Source of the DNA: an uncultured Pelagibacteraceae bacterium
Lineage (GTDB): Bacteria; Pseudomonadota; Alphaproteobacteria; Pelagibacterales; Pelagibacteraceae
Direction: 5' to 3'
Assembly (NCBI GenBank): GCA_902526115.1
Contig: CABZJV010000007.1
Location: 1-45,844, forward strand
DNA length: 45,844 bases
The notes beneath the pieces are model-generated. The model was not told the origin of the DNA. It ran no database searches and saw only the letters and a list, made by a program, of their open reading frames with translations. Shown here in pieces: positions 39,497 through 45,844 of this stretch; position 1 is the first letter of the stretch; the number at the start of each line of letters is the position of its first letter. The translations under genes and the position numbers were made by a program.

Positions 39497-41393
39497 CGAA
39501 AACTCAGGAATTAGAAAAACAGATATAATAAATAGACGAATGTTTATTATAGGTGCCGCCAAAATAGTAGTCCTTGCTGGAATAGTAGCACGTCTTTTTT
39601 CACTTCAGATTAATGAGAATAAAAAATATTTAACTCTTTCAGATAAAAATAGAATTCGAGAGTGGAAACTGCCACCTACAAGAGGAAACATCGTAGACTA
39701 TTTTGGTAATATAATAGCAGGGAATTTAAAAGTTTATCAATTGCATATTATACCTGAACAAGTAGAAAATTTTAATTATTTATTGTTAAGATTAAAAACA
39801 ATTTTAAATTTGAGTGAAAAAAAAATTCAAAGGATAATTAAATTAAAAAATAAATTAAAACCTTGGGACAGCATTATTGTATCTGAAAATTTAAGTTGGA
39901 GCCAATTCTTAAAGATTAATAATTTTTTATACGATCTTGTTGGAGTTAAACCTGTAATGACAATATCAAGAAATTATCCATTCAGTGATACGTACACTCA
40001 TGTTCTTGGCTACGTAAGTCAACCTACTGAACAAGAAATTATAGAAAATGAAATAGTCAAAGAAAGATTTGTACCAGGTATGAAAATAGGTAAGATAGGA
40101 CTAGAAAAAACTCTTGAGAAACATTTAATTGGCACCAATGCTATACAAAGATATGAGGTTAATGCTTATGGTAAAAGAATTAATCAGCTTGAATATCAAA
40201 AAGGATTACAAGGAAGAAAAATTAGATTAACTTTAGATACTGAAGTTCAAAAGCTTTCGGCTAAATTACTTAAAAACAAAGCAGGTTCAATAAGCGTAAT
40301 GGATATATACACAGGTGATATTATTGCCATGTACTCATCTCCATCATATGATCCAAATTTATTTTTATTTGGTATAGGCCATGATGAGTGGGAATTAATT
40401 AGAAATAATCCATTAAAACCTCTAATAAACAAGACTTTATCTGGTTTATATTCACCTGGTTCAACTATCAAACCAATCGTAGCTCTCTCTGCTTTAGAGA
40501 ATAATATTATTAATCCCAGTTTCAAAGTTAAATGTACTGGTAAAACTGAATTATACGGACAAACTTTTCATTGCTGGAAAGAAAAGGGCCATGGTTTTGT
40601 TAATTTGAAAAATGCAATGAAGCAGTCATGTGATACTTATTTTTATGAGATAGCAAGATTGTTAGGTGTTGATCGATTGAACATAACAGCAAAAAAATTT
40701 GGTCTTGGAAAAAAAGTTTTAGGAGATTATTTTGACAATGAGAAACAAGGGTTATTTCCTAACACAATTTGGAAAAGAAACAAACTTGAAAAAGGTTGGG
40801 TGCTTGGTGAAACATTAATTACAGGTATTGGTCAAGGTTATACCCAAACAACCCCTTTACAATTATGCTTAATGACCGCTCAAATTGCAAATGGTGGATA
40901 TAAAATTAAACCAAAAATTATTGTAAATAACAATCCATTGACAGTAGAAGAAACTAGAAAAGCAATGGAGCTTCAGTCTTTGAAAGCCCCTAATACAAAA
41001 TTGTTTGATGATAAAAAAAATATTAAAATAGTTCAAGAAGCAATGTTTAGCTCAACAAATGAGAGATTCGGCACTTCATATAGATCAAGAATCGATGACC
41101 CAAAGTACCAATTTGCAGGTAAAACTGGGACTGCTCAAGTTAAAAGAATAAGTAAAAGAGAAAGAGAATTAGATCTTAAATTAGAGGATATTCCTTATAA
41201 TGATAGAGATCATGCTTTATATGTAGCGTACGGCCCCTATAAAAAACCAAGATATGCGTTAAGTATAATCGTTGAGCACGGTGGCTCTGGAAGTAAAGCA
41301 GCAGCTCCAATGGCGAAGGAGTTATTTAAATTAATAATTGATCGAAATGAAATGAGAAATAAACAATCTAACTTTGAGGAAGTAGATATTTAA
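39489..41393 (+). CDS. mrdA: Penicillin-binding protein 2 (MrdA), elongation transpeptidase
   Basis: PBP2 cross-links peptidoglycan during side-wall growth with RodA. The 634-aa protein has an N-terminal membrane helix (about 18-38), the PBP dimerisation/pedestal domain (PPTRGNIVDYFGN) and the transpeptidase domain. The active-site motifs are S-x-x-K in SPGSTIKP (Ser325, Lys328), S-x-D in SCDTYFYE and K-T-G in AGKTGTAQV. It overlaps mreD by 8 bp, and rodA starts directly after its stop. Confidence 0.96.
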   Translation: MINENSGIRKTDIINRRMFIIGAAKIVVLAGIVARLFSLQINENKKYLTLSDKNRIREWKLPPTRGNIVDYFGNIIAGNLKVYQLHIIPEQVENFNYLLLRLKTILNLSEKKIQRIIKLKNKLKPWDSIIVSENLSWSQFLKINNFLYDLVGVKPVMTISRNYPFSDTYTHVLGYVSQPTEQEIIENEIVKERFVPGMKIGKIGLEKTLEKHLIGTNAIQRYEVNAYGKRINQLEYQKGLQGRKIRLTLDTEVQKLSAKLLKNKAGSISVMDIYTGDIIAMYSSPSYDPNLFLFGIGHDEWELIRNNPLKPLINKTLSGLYSPGSTIKPIVALSALENNIINPSFKVKCTGKTELYGQTFHCWKEKGHGFVNLKNAMKQSCDTYFYEIARLLGVDRLNITAKKFGLGKKVLGDYFDNEKQGLFPNTIWKRNKLEKGWVLGETLITGIGQGYTQTTPLQLCLMTAQIANGGYKIKPKIIVNNNPLTVEETRKAMELQSLKAPNTKLFDDKKNIKIVQEAMFSSTNERFGTSYRSRIDDPKYQFAGKTGTAQVKRISKRERELDLKLEDIPYNDRDHALYVAYGPYKKPRYALSIIVEHGGSGSKAAAPMAKELFKLIIDRNEMRNKQSNFEEVDI

Positions 41394-42518
41394 ATGATTC
41401 AACGTCATAGCTTAAATTCTGATCTTTCTTTTATTCAAAAAGTAAAAGAATTAGATTATATTTTATTGATAAGCATTTTAATTTTATCATTTGTAAGCTT
41501 ATCAGTAATGTACTCAACTGATGGTGGAGAAATTCTCTATCATACCAAAAGTCATTTCAGTAAAATAGCAATTTTTTTTCCATTGATGATTATTATTGCA
41601 TTCTTTAATATTAAATATTGGCATACTTTTGCTTACTTCTTTTATTTAATAATAATTTTGCTTTTAATCTGGGTATCTTTTTTTGGTCTTAAAGCCTCTG
41701 GGTCTCAGAGATGGATGGATTTATATCTATTTGTGTTACAGCCCTCGGAATTAATGAAAATTTCAATTATTTTATGTCTTGCAAAATATTATCACAGAAT
41801 AAAAATTGAAAACGTAAACTCTTTTACAGGTATTATTTTTGTTTTAACCATTATATTGATTCCAACTATTTTTGTTGTATCTCAACCAGACCTTGGAACT
41901 TCTGTTCTAATTGCTCTGAGCGGCTTGATAGTTTTATGGTTAGGAGGTGTTAGAGTTAAATATTTTATATTTTCTTTAATAACCTTTCTTATTTCTTTGC
42001 CTTTTATAATTTCTTTTTTAAAACCTTATCAAAAATTAAGAATTTTGAGCTTTTTAAACCCAGACAGAGATCCTCTTGGGGCAGGATATCAAATTATTCA
42101 GTCGAAAATTGCAATTGGATCAGGAGGTTTAGATGGAAAAGGTTTCTTGAAAGGTACGCAAAGTTATTTAGATTTTTTACCCGAAAAACATACAGATTTT
42201 ATTTTCACTTTGTTTTCAGAAGAATTTGGTTTTATAGGATCAATTGGCCTTCTTATATTATATACAATTATCATAATTAGGATTATTCGTATCGGAGCAA
42301 TTTCTAGAAGTAATTTTTCTAAATTATTCTGTTTTGGTTTTGCTTTCTCAATTTTTATTTATATTGTGGTTAATCTATCTATGGTCTTAGGTTTATTGCC
42401 AATTGTAGGTTCACCTTTACCTATAATGTCATATGGGGGATCCTCAATGTTAGCTACTATGATTGGTTTTGGCATTGTTTTAAGTGCTAAAGTAAATCAT
42501 AAACAGACAATAGCTTGA
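41394..42518 (+). CDS. rodA: SEDS-family peptidoglycan glycosyltransferase RodA
   Basis: RodA polymerises lipid II into glycan strands of the side wall together with PBP2. The 374-aa protein has about ten membrane helices and the SEDS signature blocks LKASGSQRWMDL, LQPSELMKI, SQPDLGTSVLI, the LNPDRDPLGAGYQIIQSKIAIGSGG loop with the conserved Asp, and the final MSYGGSSML motif. It ends the mreBCD-mrdA-rodA unit; no clear terminator follows in the 63-bp gap. Confidence 0.96.
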   Translation: MIQRHSLNSDLSFIQKVKELDYILLISILILSFVSLSVMYSTDGGEILYHTKSHFSKIAIFFPLMIIIAFFNIKYWHTFAYFFYLIIILLLIWVSFFGLKASGSQRWMDLYLFVLQPSELMKISIILCLAKYYHRIKIENVNSFTGIIFVLTIILIPTIFVVSQPDLGTSVLIALSGLIVLWLGGVRVKYFIFSLITFLISLPFIISFLKPYQKLRILSFLNPDRDPLGAGYQIIQSKIAIGSGGLDGKGFLKGTQSYLDFLPEKHTDFIFTLFSEEFGFIGSIGLLILYTIIIIRIIRIGAISRSNFSKLFCFGFAFSIFIYIVVNLSMVLGLLPIVGSPLPIMSYGGSSMLATMIGFGIVLSAKVNHKQTIA

Positions 42519-42581
42519 TTCATTTATTTTTATAAAAAAGCATAATTTGTCACTCTAAAAAAATAATTTTTGATTGTATAA

Positions 42582-43829
42582 GTGGATGTGAACAATAATA
42601 TTAAAATAGGAATTGTAGGAGCAGGAATTCAAGGAATTTCTAATGCATTATTTTTGCAAAAAAAAGGTTTTAGTGTAACTATTTTTGACAGAGACAATCC
42701 AGGAGCTCAAGCAGCGTCTTATGGTAATGCAGGACATTTTTCACCTTACGCTTCAGTGCCAATCAACAGACCTGATGTATTAACAGATGTTCCAGCAATG
42801 CTTTTAAGTTCTAGCGGCCCTTTAGCTTTGAAATGGAATTATGTTCCTAAAATGCTTCCATGGTTTTTTAAATTTATTCTTAATTCTTCAAAAAATAAAA
42901 TGATGCATACCGCAAAATATATGCATCAGATTTTAGATTTAGCATTACCAGCATATGATGAATTATTTGATGAAATAAATATTGATGGTTTGGTTGAAAA
43001 TAAAGGAATTCTGTACATCTGGAACAAAAAAAATTTAAAAAGTAGAGAGTTAGAAATTAATGTTAGAGATGAATTAGGTGTTAAACAACAATTAGTCAGT
43101 AAATCAGATATCCACGATTTAGAGCCACATATAAAACCAATATATCACGCTGGAGTATACTATCCTTATGCAAGACATGCGCGTAATCCAAAAAAAATTC
43201 TATTGAAATTGTTTGAATTGTTTTTAAAAAAAGGAGGAAAATTTCATAAAGTAAACATTAAAAATGTTTATTTTGATGAAGAAAGACCTGTTTTTAAAAC
43301 AGATACTCAAAATTATATTTTTGATAAAACAATAATTGCATGTGGTGCTTTTTCAAAAAAATTGACTGATAATCTTAAAGAAAAAATACCCTTAGATACT
43401 GAAAGAGGATATCATGTGCATTTTAAAAACTGTGACCATCTTTTAAGTAGACCTGTTATATTTTCAAATCGTGGATTTGGGATCACGCCAATGGAACAAG
43501 GATTGCGAGTAGTTGGTACAGTTGAGTTTGGTGGGTTAAATAATCCATTATCAAAATCTAGAGTCAAAAATTTAATTAATAATGCAAAATACATGTTAGG
43601 TGATTTACCAGAGCATGAAGATGAGTGGCTTGGTTTTAGACCAACATTACCCGACTTTTTGCCAGTTATTGGTCCATCAAAAAATTACAAAAATGTTTAT
43701 TATTGCTTTGGACATCACCATTTGGGATGGACATTAGGGCCAATATCTGGGAAAATTATCTCTGGGATGATTGCAAAAGAGAATACTAATTTAAACCTAC
43801 AACCATATAGCTCTTTAAGATTTAGCTAA
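42582..43829 (+). CDS. FAD-dependent amino acid dehydrogenase/oxidase, DadA-like
   Basis: The 415-aa protein is a DAO-superfamily flavoprotein. The dinucleotide-binding motif is GAGIQG (13-18), followed by FDRDNPGAQAASYGNAGHFSPYA, which is typical of D-amino acid dehydrogenase (DadA)-like enzymes, and a C-terminal GHHHLGWTLGPISGKIISGM. Substrate is not assignable: D-amino acids, glycine or N-methylated amino acids are all possible. The start is GTG; 42582 is the track choice, but GTG 42588 is equally possible because TATAAG at 42577-42582 would be a -10 overlapping the first GTG. Neighbours are a DMT exporter and a 2-hydroxyacid dehydrogenase. Confidence 0.85.
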   Translation: MDVNNNIKIGIVGAGIQGISNALFLQKKGFSVTIFDRDNPGAQAASYGNAGHFSPYASVPINRPDVLTDVPAMLLSSSGPLALKWNYVPKMLPWFFKFILNSSKNKMMHTAKYMHQILDLALPAYDELFDEINIDGLVENKGILYIWNKKNLKSRELEINVRDELGVKQQLVSKSDIHDLEPHIKPIYHAGVYYPYARHARNPKKILLKLFELFLKKGGKFHKVNIKNVYFDEERPVFKTDTQNYIFDKTIIACGAFSKKLTDNLKEKIPLDTERGYHVHFKNCDHLLSRPVIFSNRGFGITPMEQGLRVVGTVEFGGLNNPLSKSRVKNLINNAKYMLGDLPEHEDEWLGFRPTLPDFLPVIGPSKNYKNVYYCFGHHHLGWTLGPISGKIISGMIAKENTNLNLQPYSSLRFS

Positions 43830-44726
43830 GTGAGCCAAAATATTAAAGCTTACTTTATGGTGGTTTGTGCCACTTTATTTTGGGCTGGAAATTTTAATAT
43901 TGGTAAGTTTGCATCTATAGAAAATATATCTCCATTTACTCTTGCATTTTTAAGATGGCTTTTGGTTTGGATTATATTAATGCCTTTTACATATAAAGAA
44001 ATTTTTAGTTTAAAAATAACAATATTTAAAAATTTTAAATTTTTATTTATATTAGGGCTCTGTAGTGTTTTTTTATATAGTGCACTCACGTACAAGGCAT
44101 TGAACCATACCCAAGTGATAAATGCATCACTTTTTAACACAGCAGCACCAGCTGCAATTATTTTAGTTTGCTTGTTATTAAAAATAGAAAAAACAAATTT
44201 TTTTCAGTTATCAGGTTTATTAATTTCAACTTTGGGAATTTTAGCAATTATTACTAAACTTGATTTAAATATTTTTCTATCTTTAGACTTTAATAAAGGA
44301 GATTTATATATGATTATAGCAATAATATCCTGGGGTGTTTATTCTGCATTTTTAAAAAAAAGAAATTTTGAAATATCTTTATTAGGTCTTGTTCAAATCA
44401 TTTGCACATTTGGACTATTTTTACTTGCACCTGCATTTTTCATTGAATTAAATCAAGGCAACTCAATAAATATAAACTTTAACTTAGTTTACATTTTAAT
44501 TTATGTTGCGATTTTTCCAAGTATTGGTTCTTACTATTGTTGGGCTGGTGCAGTATCAATTATAGGGGCCAACAGAGCAGGTATATTTTTATCATTAATC
44601 CCATTGTTTAGTTCAATATTTGCAATTATTCTTTATGAAGAAAAATTTTTAATTTTTCATTTAATTGGGACTATTTTAATTATATTAGGTTTAATTCTAT
44701 CAAATAAAAAAATTACAAATGCTTAA
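43830..44726 (+). CDS. DMT-superfamily transporter (EamA domains)
   Basis: The 298-aa protein has about ten hydrophobic helices arranged as two EamA repeats. The first begins ATLFWAGNFNIGKFASIENISP and the second IAIISWGVYSAFLKKRNFE. The family exports or imports small metabolites such as amino acids; the substrate is not predictable. The GTG start directly follows the DadA-like stop (TAAGTG), and the gene overlaps the downstream dehydrogenase by 8 bp, so the three are probably one operon. Confidence 0.9.
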   Translation: MSQNIKAYFMVVCATLFWAGNFNIGKFASIENISPFTLAFLRWLLVWIILMPFTYKEIFSLKITIFKNFKFLFILGLCSVFLYSALTYKALNHTQVINASLFNTAAPAAIILVCLLLKIEKTNFFQLSGLLISTLGILAIITKLDLNIFLSLDFNKGDLYMIIAIISWGVYSAFLKKRNFEISLLGLVQIICTFGLFLLAPAFFIELNQGNSININFNLVYILIYVAIFPSIGSYYCWAGAVSIIGANRAGIFLSLIPLFSSIFAIILYEEKFLIFHLIGTILIILGLILSNKKITNA

Positions 44727-45669
44727 AGTTGCTATTTTAGACGATTATCAAAACGTTGCTCAACAGTTTGTAAATTTAGAAAAACTATCTGGAAAGTATG
44801 AATTTAAAGTTTTTAGTGAGCCTTTTCTTGATGAAGCTGAGGCCATAGATCTATTATCAGATTTTGAGGCATTGTTGATAATGAGAGAAAGAACACCAAT
44901 CACTAAAAATTTAATTGATAATTTGAATAATTTAAAGTTCGTTATTACTAGTGGATTAAGAAATAAATCTATTGATTTAGAGGCTGCAAAAAAAAGGAAA
45001 GTTATTGTTTGTGGCACGGAGATTAATAAAAATCCAACACCAGAACTTACATGGGCACTAATTTTAGGTTTAGCTAGAAACCTTAAAGAAGAATTTGATA
45101 ATATGTATCAAGGATATTGGCAAACAACATTAGGTGTTGAATTAAAAGGGAAAATTTTAGGTTTAATTGGTCTTGGTCGTGTTGGATCTCAGGTTGCAAA
45201 AATTGGAAAAGCATTTGGAATGCAAGTTATGGCATGGAGTGAAAACTTAAATTTAGACAAATGTAAGGAATTAGATGTATTGCCGTGTAGCAAAGATGAT
45301 ATAATAAAAAATTCTGATTTTTTATCCTTACATGTTCACGGAGGAGAACGTTATAAAGATTGTATTACAATTAAAGAATTTGATAATATGAAAAAGACGT
45401 CATATATAATTAATACCTCGAGAGGTGAAATTATAAATGAAGATGATTTAATAATTGCTTTATCTACTAACGTAATTGCTGGTGCAGGAATAGATGTATA
45501 TGAAAAGGAACCTTTACCAGAAAATAATAAATTAAGATTTTTACCCAATGCGCTATTAACTCCACATATTGGTTATGTTACCGCAGAAAATTATAATATT
45601 TTTTATAATCAAATGATTGAAGGTTTAGAAGCTTGTGTCAATGGAAAGCCTATTCGAGTTTTAGAGTAA
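44719..45669 (+). CDS. D-2-hydroxyacid dehydrogenase family protein
   Basis: A 316-aa NAD-dependent D-isomer-specific 2-hydroxyacid dehydrogenase. The NAD-binding motif GLIGLGRVGSQVAKI is central. The catalytic Arg lies in NTSRGEIINEDDL, the Glu in DVYEKEPLPEN and the His in LTPHIGYVT. It resembles SerA/glyoxylate reductase relatives but lacks the ACT domain of SerA. The true substrate is open. It overlaps the DMT transporter gene by 8 bp and the next gene starts 1 base after its stop. Confidence 0.9.
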   Translation: MLKVAILDDYQNVAQQFVNLEKLSGKYEFKVFSEPFLDEAEAIDLLSDFEALLIMRERTPITKNLIDNLNNLKFVITSGLRNKSIDLEAAKKRKVIVCGTEINKNPTPELTWALILGLARNLKEEFDNMYQGYWQTTLGVELKGKILGLIGLGRVGSQVAKIGKAFGMQVMAWSENLNLDKCKELDVLPCSKDDIIKNSDFLSLHVHGGERYKDCITIKEFDNMKKTSYIINTSRGEIINEDDLIIALSTNVIAGAGIDVYEKEPLPENNKLRFLPNALLTPHIGYVTAENYNIFYNQMIEGLEACVNGKPIRVLE

Positions 45670-45670
45670 T

Positions 45671-45844
45671 ATGGAACTACCAGTTGTCAATCATGAAGAT
45701 TATTTTGCCAAAATTGGTGATGATCATAAATTCCCAATTAATAAATTTGGTGAATTAGCAAAATATTTAATTAAAAATAAAATAGTAGAAAAGTTCTATA
45801 AGCCTTATGCCTGCTCTGTTGAGACTCTAAATTATGCACATTCA
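45671..45844 (+). CDS. Histone deacetylase / acetylpolyamine amidohydrolase superfamily protein (5' part only)
   Basis: The ORF begins with ATG at 45671 and runs off the window after 58 codons. The translation (MELPVVNHEDYFAKIG, then HKFPINKFGELAKYL and YKPYACSVETLNYAHS) matches the N-terminus of bacterial HDAC-like deacetylases, which have H-x-FPM-KF and HxPxxAxxxxLxxVHS patterns. The active-site histidines lie beyond the window. It follows the 2-hydroxyacid dehydrogenase by 1 base, in the same strand run. Confidence 0.75.
   Translation, partial: MELPVVNHEDYFAKIGDDHKFPINKFGELAKYLIKNKIVEKFYKPYACSVETLNYAHS

Noticed and set aside
42519-42581. Terminator after rodA
   Set aside because: The only symmetry (TTTTTATAAAAA) is a short AT palindrome without a GC stem.

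Overview
The window is a strongly AT-rich, very compact chromosomal segment that looks like a SAR11 / Pelagibacterales alphaproteobacterium. The support is the base composition, intergenic gaps of mostly 0 to 60 bp, many start/stop overlaps (TAATG, ATGA), few Shine-Dalgarno sequences, an RpoH with alphaproteobacterial features, and a circularly permuted two-piece tmRNA gene. The assignment rests on these features and on recall of gene order, not on a database search.

Layout. 1-6491 (+): tail of an unidentified gene, then ftsH-folP-glmM-thiD-purA. 6488-8400 (-): rpoH and rluD. 8424-8500 (+): tRNA-Arg(TCG). 8502-10951 (-): a Sua5-type t6A enzyme followed by an ABC-2 exporter ATPase and permease. 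10969-13986 (+): xseB-ispA-dxs (isoprenoid precursors). 13992-15074 (-): aroC. 15108-15734 (+): pdxH. 15731-16744 (-): ispB. 16859-23263 (+): S49 peptidase, glyQ, glyS, ppdK. 23264-25401: a small accessory region of two tandem mini-elements. 25404-25661 (-): permuted ssrA (tmRNA). 25704-26651 (+): thyX. 26632-27507 (-): mrp/apbC. 27508-31999 (+): hflK-hflC-DUF2065-degP-miaA (membrane and periplasmic proteostasis plus tRNA modification). 32051-37090 (+): ilvB-ilvN-ilvC-leuA. 37090-42518 (+): mreB-mreC-mreD-mrdA-rodA (rod-shape elongation machinery). 42582-end (+): DadA-like oxidase, DMT-family transporter, 2-hydroxyacid dehydrogenase and the start of a histone-deacetylase-superfamily gene.

Most of the window is conserved housekeeping. 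The exception is 23264-25401, between ppdK and ssrA. A 26-bp sequence, the 3'-terminal hairpin of the tmRNA coding piece, occurs three times in direct orientation (23275, 24162, 25402). The copies delimit two cassettes of 887 and 1240 bp. Shared flanking bases fit an attL - element A - att - element B - attR arrangement at the tmRNA gene. Element A carries a coupled pair of unknown ORFs (138 and 57 aa). Element B carries a GIY-YIG-like nuclease with NUMOD3-like repeats. Neither encodes a recognisable integrase. Each has its own motif repeated near both ends (CGTATG in A; GGCCGAANNNAGGCCGA in B). I regard these as candidate integrase-less mini-mobile elements that use tmRNA as their site and rebuild its 3' end. 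This is the most interesting system in the window.

A second theme is promoter compaction. Several genes (hflK, ilvB, aroC, possibly the S49 peptidase) have a sigma70-type -10 hexamer only 5-8 nt from the start codon, which suggests leaderless or nearly leaderless mRNAs.
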